Shown: positions 23,026 to 31,451, numbered from the stretch's first letter. The stretch is 51,405 nucleotides of DNA from Acidimicrobiales bacterium (GCA_029263195.1 JAJCXX010000073.1:1-51405), one strand, 5' to 3'. The notes: a model not told the origin generated them from the sequence alone. Translations and numbers: made by a program.

Positions 23026-24558
23026 GTGGCGCAGCGATCGGCAACCCTGCCGAGGAGAACCTTGACCAATCACAGGAAGCCGACATCTACGGCCTCGTTC
23101 GGTGCGGGACGCCGAGAGAGTCACGACTCGTCGGCCTTCTATGCAAGATTCACGCCTCCAGTCGTAACCGACTCCATCGATGTGGTCGCACCAACAGACC
23201 GCCCGCTCGAAGACGCGATTCTCTTTGGCACCGCCGAGCACTGCCTCAGCGGCCAGGAATCGGTGCGCGACGGCTCGGTTGCTCTGGTGGTCACCTCACC
23301 GCCCTACTTCGTGGGCAAGGACTACGAAGAGGCCATGGGCCAAGGGCACGTGCCGGCCGAATACAAGGACCATCTGGCGGGCCTTCATCGGGTGTTCGAA
23401 CTGTGCGCCGACAAACTCGAACCCGGCGGACGAATCGCGGTCAACGTGGCCAACCTCGGCCGGCGGCCCTACCGCTCTCAGGCCGCCGACATTGTGCGCA
23501 TATTCGAAGATCTCGGCCTCCTGCTTCGAGGAGAGATCATCTGGAAGAAGGGCGAGGGATCCAATGGCTCCACCGCCTGGGGATCGTTCCAGCGCCCATC
23601 AAATCCGGTGCTGCGCGACACCACCGAACGCATCATCGTGGCCAGCAAGGGCCGATTCGATCGAGCCATGCCCAGCCGCGAACGAGCCGAGAAGGGTCTT
23701 CCGTCGGTTGGGTCCATCACCCGTGAAGCGTTTATGCGCGACACCAAGGACGTTTGGGAGATCGCCCCTGAGAGCGCCAACCGTGTCGGGCATCCGGCCC
23801 CGTTCCCGTTGGCCCTCCCGGGACGACTGATCGAGCTCTACACCTACTACGAAGACCTCGTTCTCGACCCCTACATGGGCTCGGGTACAACCGCGGTGGC
23901 CGCGGTGCGTACCCAACGCCATTTCGTTGGTTGCGACACCGAGGCCGACTACGTCGCAGCAGCCGAGAAGAGGGTTCAGGCCGAGCGGGTCAGGCTCGAG
24001 TCGGCCGAACCCCGCATCCGGGTCGTTGTTCCCGCGGTCAGAGGGGCCGACGCCGACGCTTCCGAGAATCCCAGGTCGAGGGCCATGCGCGAAGGCCGCA
24101 AGGCCGACGAGATCGCGGAGTTGGTGCTCCACGAATGCGGCTTCACCGACGTGAAGACCAAGGTGAAACTGCGAAGTGGGGTCGAGATCGACTTCTCCGC
24201 CTTCGCTGCCGACGGATCTGTCTGGCATTTCGACTTCACCGGGGCGTTCACCAGCGAACGAGCCGGTCTGCGTCGAGTCGATTCCGTTTGGCGATCTCTC
24301 GGCAAGGCGGGGGTGCGGCGTTACGACGAAGAAGTGGCCGACGATTTCGTTCCGTTCGTTCTGCTCACCACCGCTCTGCCCACGGCCGGAGTCGGACTCC
24401 GTGCCCTGCGAACCGCCCGCGATGCCGGACTCATCCACGATGCGGTCGAGGTTCTCAGCGATGCCGGCCAAGAACGCCTGGCCCACTACGCGTCCACCGG
24501 TCGCGACTGCGGAGACCTGAAGTTCCTGGTGGCTCAAGAACCCGATTCGCTCTTCTGA
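23026..24558 (+). CDS. DNA methyltransferase (beta-class, N4/N6) with C-terminal extra domain
   Basis: 510 residues from a GTG at 23026; later starts are possible because the first 35 residues are basic and unconserved. The catalytic motif IV TSPPYF lies at about 89-94, upstream of the AdoMet-binding motif I DPYMGSGTTAVAA (about 284-296), which is the beta-class order of amino-methyltransferases. SPPY favours N4-cytosine. Between them are RIAVNVANLGRRPYRS and GEIIWKKGEGSNGSTAWGSF. The C-terminal domain (about 360-480: MREGRKADEIAELVL, SGVEIDFSAF, WHFDFTGAFTSERAGLRR) resembles a restriction-endonuclease-like fold without a clear ExK. The next gene starts 15 bp later and looks like a nuclease. 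The pair may be a restriction-modification unit or a solitary methylation system. Target sequence unknown. Confidence 0.85.
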   Translation: MAQRSATLPRRTLTNHRKPTSTASFGAGRRESHDSSAFYARFTPPVVTDSIDVVAPTDRPLEDAILFGTAEHCLSGQESVRDGSVALVVTSPPYFVGKDYEEAMGQGHVPAEYKDHLAGLHRVFELCADKLEPGGRIAVNVANLGRRPYRSQAADIVRIFEDLGLLLRGEIIWKKGEGSNGSTAWGSFQRPSNPVLRDTTERIIVASKGRFDRAMPSRERAEKGLPSVGSITREAFMRDTKDVWEIAPESANRVGHPAPFPLALPGRLIELYTYYEDLVLDPYMGSGTTAVAAVRTQRHFVGCDTEADYVAAAEKRVQAERVRLESAEPRIRVVVPAVRGADADASENPRSRAMREGRKADEIAELVLHECGFTDVKTKVKLRSGVEIDFSAFAADGSVWHFDFTGAFTSERAGLRRVDSVWRSLGKAGVRRYDEEVADDFVPFVLLTTALPTAGVGLRALRTARDAGLIHDAVEVLSDAGQERLAHYASTGRDCGDLKFLVAQEPDSLF

Positions 24559-24573
24559 CAACGGGAAGACTCG

Positions 24574-25584
24574 ATGGCAGCCATCCGCACCGAGATTTCC
24601 GAGATCGTCACCGGACTGGGCTTGTTCGGGTTTCGCGACCTTCCCCGGGCGCTGGCTGCCCGTCCCCGATACATCACCAATGTCGATGACTCCGTTTACG
24701 ACCGACTCGACGAGGCCTTCGAGGTGGGTCTTCACTCCGACGTGTTCGAGACGGCGTTCGCCAACGGTGTGGCATTCGCCCGAGCCGAGGAAGCCCTGCG
24801 CGGCAGGCCTCCCTGGATCGTGGAATGGAAGGGCCCGCATCGTCCACCGGCTTACGAACAGATACCCGCCGATCTTCGGGTCGATCACGTCTACCTGATC
24901 AGCTGCAAGTACGGCTCCAACATTCTTCACAACTCTTCGCCGTGGCACCTCTTCGCCGGGGCCCTCGCCGATCGGTCCAAGAACTACGGCGACTGGTTCG
25001 TGGAGGCCGCGCCGCGCTCCTATCAGTCGTTCTACGACCAAGTCCGACGGCTGGTCGGCCCGCGAGTTCTTCCCGAGATGGTCGCCGATCTCGAGCCCGC
25101 TCATCGAAAGCTCCTTCAGAAGTCCCTGCCTCGCCGCTGGCCCACCGAACTGAGGCCCGACTGGGAGCTCGTCGCCTACGACATCGCGCGAGCCAGCGCC
25201 GACCGTCTTCTGGCCGCCACCTCGACCAAGAGCCACCGAGAAGAACTGCTGTGGAGACTGCTGCGCCTGCAGGCGTCCCCCTACTTCGTGTTGGGAGCCG
25301 ATATGCGGGGAGATCCGCTCCAATATCGCGTCACCACCCCGTGGGACTTTCGCACTCGCTATCGGGTCAAGTCGGTTGATCTGTGGGGTGAACCGGCCGG
25401 TCAGCCCACCGTGAGATGGCGAGCCGACCTGATCGACCGGCAGCACTCGCAGACCCGCATCGTCGAAGGTCACGTCGAGATCAGATGGAGCCATGGCAAG
25501 TTCGCCGGAGCCCCCGAAGCCAAGGTCTATCTCGACACCCCGCACCACGATGTGGCCGGCTACGAAGTGATCAGCCGGCCGTAA
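24574..25584 (+). CDS. Putative restriction-endonuclease-like protein beside methyltransferase
   Basis: 336 residues. I do not recognise a named family. Around residues 98-112 the sequence PADLRVDHVYLISCKY has the shape of a PD-(D/E)xK nuclease core: Asp100 or Asp104, a hydrophobic strand, then S-C-K with Lys112. An upstream Glu (WIVEWKG, Glu84) could be the additional acidic residue. Following NILHNSSPWHLFAGAL and NYGDWFVEAAPRSYQSFY are helical, and the C-terminal part (about 260-336) is beta-rich. The start lies 15 bp after the methyltransferase stop, so the two are cotranscribed, as in restriction-modification pairs. Its stop overlaps a convergent exonuclease gene by 14 bp. The nuclease call is an inference from motif shape and neighbour. 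Confidence 0.5.
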   Translation: MAAIRTEISEIVTGLGLFGFRDLPRALAARPRYITNVDDSVYDRLDEAFEVGLHSDVFETAFANGVAFARAEEALRGRPPWIVEWKGPHRPPAYEQIPADLRVDHVYLISCKYGSNILHNSSPWHLFAGALADRSKNYGDWFVEAAPRSYQSFYDQVRRLVGPRVLPEMVADLEPAHRKLLQKSLPRRWPTELRPDWELVAYDIARASADRLLAATSTKSHREELLWRLLRLQASPYFVLGADMRGDPLQYRVTTPWDFRTRYRVKSVDLWGEPAGQPTVRWRADLIDRQHSQTRIVEGHVEIRWSHGKFAGAPEAKVYLDTPHHDVAGYEVISRP

Positions 25585-26203
25585 CCAACTGTTGGTTCTC
25601 GGCCGAGTCGAGAGTGAGCCGGGCCGTGGCCCAGCGCCGCTCGACGAGTGCGCGAGCCAGATGGGCATCGCTCGCCACGTAGGCCCGACACTCGGCTGCC
25701 GACAACTCGTGGATACGAGTGCGGTCGACTTCGATCACGGGTAGCCCGACAAACCTCGCGAGAGGCTTCAGCCCGCACGAGAGGTGGATGGAGTCGCCAA
25801 CGTCGGCACGAAACAACAGGTAGCCGTCGATGTGGGCCTGGCGAAACCAGGTGGCGCGTCCACCGGGTTGGCGCAATCCGAGTTCGACTCCGAGAATCTT
25901 GGCTCGTCGGGCGATGAACGGAAGATCGAATCGGGTGCCGTTCCAGGTGATGAGCGCCCCGGGACTCAGCGAGGCGATCAGGTCGTCGAGGCGCCGGAGT
26001 ATCGCTGACTCCCCACCGACGGACTCGCCATCGAGAACCTCCTCCAGGCCCTCGCCTGTGAGCGCCACCGCCACGATCGGCGAAACGTCGGGGTCGAGGC
26101 CGTTGATCGAAGTGTCGGTCTCGATGTCGAGTCCGTAGGTGGGGAAGTCACGTGGAGTGTCGATACGGGAATCGTACGACAGTGGTCCGACACGCACGGT
26201 CAT
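25571..26203 (-). CDS. 3'-5' exonuclease, DEDDy family (DNA polymerase B-type fold)
   Basis: 210 residues, a stand-alone RNase-H-like exonuclease domain. Exo I: YGLDIETDTS with Asp26 and Glu28. Exo II: LITWNGTRFDLPFIARRA with Asp. Exo III: AYVASDAHLARAL with the Tyr-x3-Asp of the DEDDy class. It would remove nucleotides from 3' ends using two metal ions. No polymerase domain is attached. The gene overlaps the nuclease-like gene tail to tail by 14 bp; that could be chance packing or part of a DNA-processing neighbourhood. The start ATG at 26203 is the only good one. Partner and substrate (proofreading, RNA or repair) are unknown. Confidence 0.82.
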   Translation of the reverse strand: MTVRVGPLSYDSRIDTPRDFPTYGLDIETDTSINGLDPDVSPIVAVALTGEGLEEVLDGESVGGESAILRRLDDLIASLSPGALITWNGTRFDLPFIARRAKILGVELGLRQPGGRATWFRQAHIDGYLLFRADVGDSIHLSCGLKPLARFVGLPVIEVDRTRIHELSAAECRAYVASDAHLARALVERRWATARLTLDSAENQQLVTAG

Positions 26204-26246
26204 GTCGACACCGCCATGCCAGCAATGCCAGGCCAGCGCTGCCGTG

Positions 26247-27212
26247 TCAGCTGGCGATCAGCCTCACGGTGAACATTTCCGGCCATCTCTTTCCGCCCAG
26301 CAGCAGTGTGCCGTCGCCGAGATCGGCGATTCCGTTGAGCACGTTGCCCGAATCGGTGCCGATGCGACCGGCAACGCGGTCGAGCAACTCCGAGGCGTCG
26401 ACGACGGCGAGGGTCTGGCCCGATTCCGGGTCAATGACGATCAGGTCGGTGGTCGTGTAGATGTTCGCCATCACGAGTCCATCGATACATTCGAGTTCGT
26501 TGATGGAGCTGATCGATTCGCCGTCGACGGTCACGGCAACCGTCTTGATCACCGAGAAGTCGTCGGGGTTGCGCCACGTGATTTGATCGGTTCCGTCGCT
26601 CATCACCAGATGCTGGTCGGCCAGGCAGATTCCCCATCCTTCACCCTCGTAGGACCATTCGCCGAGAGGCTCGAGCGAGGTCCGATCCCAGCGCAGGGCC
26701 CGACCCTCCCGCCAGGTGATCTGCAACAGTTCATCTCCGACCACGGTGAGGCCTTCGCCGAAGAGCTGCTCCTCGAGTTCGACCTCGGTGAGCACGTCAC
26801 CCGATGATGGATCGACGATCCGGATCGACGACTCGCCATAGAGACCAGCGCTCTCGTAGAGCACGTCGTCGGCGAGCTCGAGCCCTTGCAGGTAGGACGA
26901 AGGGTCATGGGCGGTGGAGGCGAGAACTTCGATGGTCCAGGATGCGACACCATCCCCGCTGGCAGGATCAGTGGGCCACGGACTGACGCGGTCGGTCGGC
27001 CCCGACCCCGTGCCAGACACTGACCCCGACGAGGCAGAAGTGGACGGTGTCGACTGGACGGAGGTGAACGGCCCGTCGGTGCCGCTGGGTTGGTCGATGG
27101 CCCCGGACCCACCAGAACCACAACTCGCCGCGAACAGCGCGAACAGAACAACCATGGAAGTCGCGAGGCCGACCGAGTCTCGGTGGGATCGACTCTTGGG
27201 TGGGGTGGCCAT
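26247..27212 (-). CDS. Glutaminyl-peptide cyclotransferase, lipoprotein
   Basis: 321 residues. A lipoprotein signal (VVLFALFAASCGSGG, lipobox AASC at about 28-31) is followed by a Ser/Thr/Pro-rich linker to about residue 85. The rest is a five-bladed beta-propeller of the plant/bacterial glutamine cyclotransferase family: YLQGLEL, YESAGLYGESSIR, EEQLFGEGLTV, YEGEGWGI, INELECIDG, NVLNGIADLGDGTLLLGGKRWPEMFTVRL. The enzyme converts N-terminal Gln of peptides to pyroglutamate; the conserved Glu, Trp and Lys residues of the family motifs are present. It would act on the outer face of the membrane. It stands alone, divergent from the GGDEF-EAL gene. Confidence 0.9.
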   Translation of the reverse strand: MATPPKSRSHRDSVGLATSMVVLFALFAASCGSGGSGAIDQPSGTDGPFTSVQSTPSTSASSGSVSGTGSGPTDRVSPWPTDPASGDGVASWTIEVLASTAHDPSSYLQGLELADDVLYESAGLYGESSIRIVDPSSGDVLTEVELEEQLFGEGLTVVGDELLQITWREGRALRWDRTSLEPLGEWSYEGEGWGICLADQHLVMSDGTDQITWRNPDDFSVIKTVAVTVDGESISSINELECIDGLVMANIYTTTDLIVIDPESGQTLAVVDASELLDRVAGRIGTDSGNVLNGIADLGDGTLLLGGKRWPEMFTVRLIAS

Positions 27213-27320
27213 GTCGAGATGGTGTCACACCTCGAAACCCTCGGGGTCCTCGGGTATTTGGCCGTTTGCGCCGCTTGATAGGCCATCCGATCTGCTGTTT
27301 GGTGCCGATTGGTGAGCCAA

Positions 27321-28961
27321 ATGACCCGAACTTCGCCGAGAACTAAAACGGCGGACGGCAACATGCCGATGACTCTCGGAATGAACCATTCATCCGATCA
27401 GATCTCGCCGGTCGACAAACCGTCAAGGCTCGAGTTCGTCGCGCAACCCGGTGTGGTGGAGCTGGTCGGGCTGGTGTCGACGGTGATCCTGTGGATTCTC
27501 CTACGAAATCGCCTGACACTCGGAAGCAATGTGGGCGGGTACGTCATCGTCACGGGGGCGATTGTCACCGCCAGCATGACCCTCGTCGCCCGACTCCAGC
27601 AGCGTGTGGTTCTGATCAGCTATGCCCATGTCCGGGCCATCGAACACCGGGCGGTGCACGATGAGCTCACCGGCCTACCGACCCGCACGGAACTCGCCCG
27701 TCGGCTCGAAGCTGCCATCTCCGATGCCTACAGGCATGATGCGGTCGTGGGGGTGCTGTTCCTCGATCTCGATGGATTCAAGGCCGTGAACGACAGCATG
27801 GGTCACCTGGCAGGTGACGAGTTGCTGCGGCGATTCGCTCTACGTCTCAGCGCGTCGGTGAGGGCCGGTGACCTGGTCGCTCGGGTTGGTGGAGACGAGT
27901 TCGTCGTCGTGGCCGTCGGACAGGACAACGAACGGGCGGTCCGAACGGTGGCTGAACACTTGCGGAAGGTGTTCGAGGTTCCGATCACGCTCACCGATGG
28001 AGAAGTGAACATCGTCCCGAGCATCGGAGTGGCTGTGGCGTCGCGGAGACATCCCGCGATGGTGGAGGACCTTCTCACCCATGCCGACCAGGCCATGTAT
28101 CGCGCCAAGCGAAGCGGCTCGGGAATCTTCGTGTTCGATGACAACCAGCGCCGTGAGATCAACGATCGGCGTGAGGTCGAACGTGAACTGGTGCCGGCTC
28201 TCGCATCCGGACAGTTCCAGGTCTACTACCAGCCGATTGTTTCGGCTTCGAAGAACGCCACCGTCGGCTTCGAAGGGCTCATCCGATGGCAGCACCCCAC
28301 TCAAGGGGTGATCGGGCCCGAGCGATTCCTGGCCGTGGCCGAAGAGGCGGGGCTTGTGGCTCGACTGGGCGAGGTGGTGTTGCGTGAGGTGGCCGCTCAG
28401 ATCTCCGTCTGGAATCATCTCGCCGCCGATGGACAGAGCATGTCGGTCGCGGTCAACCTCGCCGAGCGCCAGCTCGTCGACCCCTCGTTCCCGGACCGCG
28501 TGGCTGAAATTGTGACGTGGGCCGGGATCGAGCCCCAGCAGCTCGATCTGGAGATCCGAGAGGAACTCCTTCTCAGACGGGCGGCGGACAGCAGTCAGGT
28601 CATCCGACGCCTATCTGATATGGGATGCCGAATAGTCGTCGATGACTTCGGCAACATCGAAGGTTCCGTGTCGAAGGTCAAGAGTGTCACCCATGTCGAT
28701 GTGGTGAAGATCGACCGGTCGAACACGGCCACGCTCCAAAACGACGAGTTCTCTCAGGCCGTGGTCGAGTCGACGGTGTCGCTGGCCCGATCAGTGGGCA
28801 TACAGGTGGTCGCCCAAGGAGTCGAGACCGAGCAACAGCGCGACCATCTTGTGCGACTCGGGGTCGACCAGATGCAGGGGTTCTTGTTCCTGGAGCCCTC
28901 GCCGCCGGAGTCGGTGGATCTGGCGGGGATGCTTTCCGAAGACCGACGACTGAATCTCTGA
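27321..28961 (+). CDS. Membrane-associated GGDEF-EAL protein
   Basis: About 546 residues from ATG 27321; starts at TTG 27309 or ATG 27363 are also possible. Two membrane segments at about 40-85 (VVELVGLVSTVILWILL and GGYVIVTGAIVTASMTLVA) precede a GGDEF domain with HDELTGLPTR, an intact RVGGDEF active site and an RxxD inhibitory site (RAGD) five residues upstream, so cyclic-di-GMP synthesis is likely. The EAL domain follows: the signature is EGL (GFEGLIRW), with Asn in VNLAE, Glu in LEI, VVDDFG, VKIDR, GVETE and QGFLF. However, loop 6 reads DDFGNIEGS rather than DDFGTGYSS, which may weaken phosphodiesterase activity. No sensory domain is visible. A hairpin follows the stop. Confidence 0.9.
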   Translation: MTRTSPRTKTADGNMPMTLGMNHSSDQISPVDKPSRLEFVAQPGVVELVGLVSTVILWILLRNRLTLGSNVGGYVIVTGAIVTASMTLVARLQQRVVLISYAHVRAIEHRAVHDELTGLPTRTELARRLEAAISDAYRHDAVVGVLFLDLDGFKAVNDSMGHLAGDELLRRFALRLSASVRAGDLVARVGGDEFVVVAVGQDNERAVRTVAEHLRKVFEVPITLTDGEVNIVPSIGVAVASRRHPAMVEDLLTHADQAMYRAKRSGSGIFVFDDNQRREINDRREVERELVPALASGQFQVYYQPIVSASKNATVGFEGLIRWQHPTQGVIGPERFLAVAEEAGLVARLGEVVLREVAAQISVWNHLAADGQSMSVAVNLAERQLVDPSFPDRVAEIVTWAGIEPQQLDLEIREELLLRRAADSSQVIRRLSDMGCRIVVDDFGNIEGSVSKVKSVTHVDVVKIDRSNTATLQNDEFSQAVVESTVSLARSVGIQVVAQGVETEQQRDHLVRLGVDQMQGFLFLEPSPPESVDLAGMLSEDRRLNL

Positions 28962-28978
28962 CGAGCCAGGCGGCTCGT
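28961..28978 (+). terminator. Hairpin after GGDEF-EAL gene
   Basis: ACGAGCC (28961-28967) and GGCTCGT (28972-28978) pair perfectly around loop AGGC and begin at the last base of the stop codon. No T-run follows. It also lies just beyond the end of the convergent gene, so it could serve both. Confidence 0.5.
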
Positions 28979-28997
28979 GGATGATCTCCGGCCGCGG

Positions 28998-29570
28998 TTA
29001 GGGCTCGTCCGGAAAGAGAAGCCTGTTCTCGAGTCTGGTGAACGAGGACGCGCTCATGGAGGGCTGGTCGGGGACCTCGATCTCACATGCTGCAGTGATC
29101 GCAGACCGAGCGACCTCGAGCCCCGGCGCCGGTCGGGTGACCAGCTGTTGGAATCGTTCCTTGTCGCCCTCGACGATGATCTTGGCGGCATCGAAACCGA
29201 ACGGCTGAGCCAGTTCGAGATACGCGTCGTAGTAGTCGACGACCGCCACGACTTCGGTCTGGAGCTCTGAAGAGGCGAGTTCGAGAATGTCGCTCCAGTA
29301 GGAGGCGGCCAGCTGGGCGGTCGGGCCCGGGCCGGAGTCATCAGGTAGAGCCGAGCTGACCGCGGCGAACTGTGCACTTCGTTGACAAATGGCCTGGATG
29401 GCTTGCCTCGGCGTGGTCGTGGTCGGGGCCTCCGTGGTGGTCGTAGTGGAAGAGGTGGTCGTCACTACGGCCACGGCATCGGTCGACTGCCAGTTCTCGA
29501 TCGTGGTCCACGCCAGTGCGATCGCCCCGACGACCAGAGCGAACGCCAGAAACCCTCTCAGCTCGATCAT
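28998..29570 (-). CDS. Membrane-anchored hypothetical protein
   Basis: 190 residues from the ATG at 29570; the frame is open another 36 codons upstream, but those residues are unlike a protein start and precede a clean signal-anchor. One membrane segment (FLAFALVVGAIALAWTTI, about 6-24) is followed by a Thr-rich linker (VVTTTSSTTTTTEAPTTTT). A helical extracytoplasmic domain follows (about 60-185) with two cysteines (AICQRSA and ITAACEIE) that could pair. No family is recognised. The Thr-rich linker is like those in other anchored proteins of this window. The gene is convergent with the GGDEF-EAL gene. Confidence 0.6.
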   Translation of the reverse strand: MIELRGFLAFALVVGAIALAWTTIENWQSTDAVAVVTTTSSTTTTTEAPTTTTPRQAIQAICQRSAQFAAVSSALPDDSGPGPTAQLAASYWSDILELASSELQTEVVAVVDYYDAYLELAQPFGFDAAKIIVEGDKERFQQLVTRPAPGLEVARSAITAACEIEVPDQPSMSASSFTRLENRLLFPDEP

Positions 29571-29725
29571 CCGCACTTGGTGAATCCCCGTGTGGAGTCG
29601 GATTCGTGATCCCCTGCCCAGATTCGCACCCGGGTATTGTGCCGCGCGAGTGATGCTCATTACGTTCGCTACCAGCATTGTGCTCGCGGGCCGGTCTCAG
29701 CCCGCCGTCTAGGTTCGCGTCTACC

Positions 29726-29854
29726 GTGAACAAGCCGTCGCATCGCTGCGACGGCTGCGCGACCAACATCTGCGTGACCAACATCAGCGTGACCAACATC
29801 AGTGCGGCCAACGCCAACATGATCAAGGGGAGGCCGAGAGGGCATGGCATCTGA
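29726..29854 (+). CDS. Possible leader ORF with tandem 15-bp repeats, upstream of ybaK
   Basis: A 42-codon frame from GTG 29726 reads HRCDGCATNICVTNIS and then further T-N-I repeats, and stops at 29854, 11 bases inside the ybaK-type gene. The middle is built from a 15-bp tandem unit with core GACCAACATC (29757-29801, three good copies plus a degenerate fourth to 29816). The overlap and the ribosome site of the downstream gene lying inside this frame would allow translational coupling. There is no good ribosome site before the GTG, so translation is uncertain. The repeat itself is certain; the ORF is speculative. Confidence 0.3.
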   Translation: MNKPSHRCDGCATNICVTNISVTNISAANANMIKGRPRGHGI

Positions 29855-30317
29855 GAACGGACTCGATCGGTTCAAACGGGCGGCTCTGGCGGTCGATGTG
29901 ATCGTGGAGCCGGTGCACTACCCGCAGGGGACCCGCACCGCGGCCGATGCCGCGGCGGCGATCTCGTGCGACGTCTCCCAGATAGTCAAGTCGCTGGTGA
30001 TCGTGGCCGGAGATGAAGTGCTGCTGGCCCTCACCGCCGGGAACAACCGGGTCGATCTCGAGAAGCTCGGAGCGCTGGTTGGTCGCCCGGCGAAGATGGC
30101 CGATGCGGTGAGGGCACGGAATGCCAGCGGCTACTCGATCGGCGGGACCCCTCCATTCGGCCACCCAACCGACCTGACGAAATACCTCGACCCATCTCTT
30201 CTCGCCCATGAGTTGGTGTATGGCGCGGCCGGCGCCCCCGACGCCTGCTTTCCGATTCGACCCCACCAACTCCTCGAGGTGACCGGCGCGGTAGTGGCGG
30301 ACTTCGTGGTCCTTTGA
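29844..30317 (+). CDS. YbaK/ProX-type aminoacyl-tRNA deacylase
   Basis: 157 residues, the size of a free-standing YbaK/EbsC-family trans-editing domain. These enzymes hydrolyse mischarged tRNAs such as Cys- or Ala-tRNA(Pro). Visible blocks are the N-terminal ADAAAAISCDVSQIVKSLVIVA with the conserved Lys, LLALTAGNNRVDLEKL, and GYSIGGTPPFGH, which is the substrate-site GxxPPFGH loop. The ATG at 29844 has GGGGAGG about 10 bases upstream. A short upstream frame overlaps the start. The protein is cytoplasmic and monocistronic as far as can be seen, with a 7-bp hairpin after the stop. Confidence 0.9.
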   Translation: MASENGLDRFKRAALAVDVIVEPVHYPQGTRTAADAAAAISCDVSQIVKSLVIVAGDEVLLALTAGNNRVDLEKLGALVGRPAKMADAVRARNASGYSIGGTPPFGHPTDLTKYLDPSLLAHELVYGAAGAPDACFPIRPHQLLEVTGAVVADFVVL

Positions 30318-30348
30318 GCCTCATACCCGTAGCCCTGAGCAGGCAATT

Positions 30349-30366
30349 CTGAGCCGAATGGCTCAG
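30349..30366 (+). terminator. Hairpin after ybaK-type gene
   Basis: CTGAGCC (30349-30355) and GGCTCAG (30360-30366) pair perfectly around loop GAAT, 30 bp before the next start. No T-run. It could be a terminator for the deacylase gene or a leader structure of the Clp-N gene. Confidence 0.45.
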
Positions 30367-30395
30367 GTAATGGCGACCGATTCATCGGTAAATTC

Positions 30396-31451
30396 ATGGG
30401 TATGAGCGAATTCGAGTTGGAGGCACGCGCTCGGTTGGCTCTGGACGTTGCCCTGGGCATGGCCGCAGCAATGGGCGACGAGAGGTGCGGAACCGAGCAT
30501 CTTCTATTTGGGCTTGTCGCCACATCCGACACCGAGATGTCCAACCTCACCGATCTGTTCGTGCTCGACAAGACCCGCGTCGAGCGATCCGTCGCGACCC
30601 TTCGCCAGCAGTGGTGCACCCCGACGGATCAGCCGGGAGCCGAGCGGCCGCTTTCGATACGCGCCGAACTCGCCCTCTACGTTCGCCCCCTCACCGGATC
30701 CGCCCTGAGCCCGTTCGATGTGCTGCTAGGAACTCTGGCCGACCCACGATCCGGAGCATCATCGGTGCTGCGGAGTCTCGGGGTCAGGCCCGGCGAGGTT
30801 CGCCGCTTGGCCGAACTCGGCGCGGCCCGCCTCACGAGTGAGGAGGTGGAGCGACTCATTGGAACGCTCGATCGACGTGTTGCGAACTACAACGGGTGGT
30901 GGGGGCCGAGAAGCGACTCACAGGTCGCTCGGGTGGATGTCGAGAGCGGGCCTACCGTCGTGCTGGCGTCGAGTAACTCGGCGGAACTGACGCTCAACGG
31001 CGTGGTCGCCGGTGAGGAAGGTTTCGGGTTCACTCTCAAGATCACCTCGACCGACAACTGGTTGCTCCCCCCGCGATGGGAACCCGGTGAGGAACTCGTT
31101 CCCGGTCTGGGGGCGCGTCATGAGTTCTCGCCCGATGTGGTGTCGCTCGATCTCGCCTATGGCGACGGGACAATGCTGTCGAACCGGGAACCGTCTAGAC
31201 GCTTCCGACGCGACTGTCCGACCGACGGCGTCCTGACACTTCTCGGGACCCGTCGAGAGGTCGAGGAGACCATGGACCGACGTGTCCCGGTTCAAAGGTC
31301 GGATTCAGCCGACTGGTGGGTGTGGCCGCTCCCGCCCAAGGGGATCGTGACCGTGGCGGTCAATTGGCCGGCCGAGTCGATCCACGGTGTGGTTGATCTC
31401 GATTCTTCCAACATCAACAACTCGGCGCTGGCTGTTCGTACCAGCCGCTGA
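30396..31451 (+). CDS. Clp N-domain protein without ATPase module
   Basis: 351 residues from ATG 30396 (ATG 30402 is equally plausible). The first about 145 residues look like a tandem Clp-N repeat domain: ARLALDVALGMAAAMGDERCGTEHLLFGLVA, then a second repeat with RAELALYVRPLTGSALSPFDVLLGTLADPRSGASSVLRSLGV. In ClpA/ClpC this domain captures substrates and adaptors. Here no AAA+ Walker motif follows. The C-terminal about 180 residues are beta-rich with several Trp (NGWWGPRS, DNWLLPPRWEPGEEL, DWWVWPLPPKGIVTVAVNWP) and have no family I recognise. It could be an adaptor or a substrate-binding protein that works with ClpC. No clp gene is adjacent. Confidence 0.7.
   Translation: MGMSEFELEARARLALDVALGMAAAMGDERCGTEHLLFGLVATSDTEMSNLTDLFVLDKTRVERSVATLRQQWCTPTDQPGAERPLSIRAELALYVRPLTGSALSPFDVLLGTLADPRSGASSVLRSLGVRPGEVRRLAELGAARLTSEEVERLIGTLDRRVANYNGWWGPRSDSQVARVDVESGPTVVLASSNSAELTLNGVVAGEEGFGFTLKITSTDNWLLPPRWEPGEELVPGLGARHEFSPDVVSLDLAYGDGTMLSNREPSRRFRRDCPTDGVLTLLGTRREVEETMDRRVPVQRSDSADWWVWPLPPKGIVTVAVNWPAESIHGVVDLDSSNINNSALAVRTSR

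Noticed and set aside
23599..25668. Very long minus-strand open frame (about 690 codons) opposite the methyltransferase and nuclease-like genes
   Set aside because: It is a shadow of high-GC coding sequence: the plus-strand frames carry clear TSPPY and DPYMGSGTT motifs, whereas the minus translation is Gly/Val/Arg-rich with no family features.
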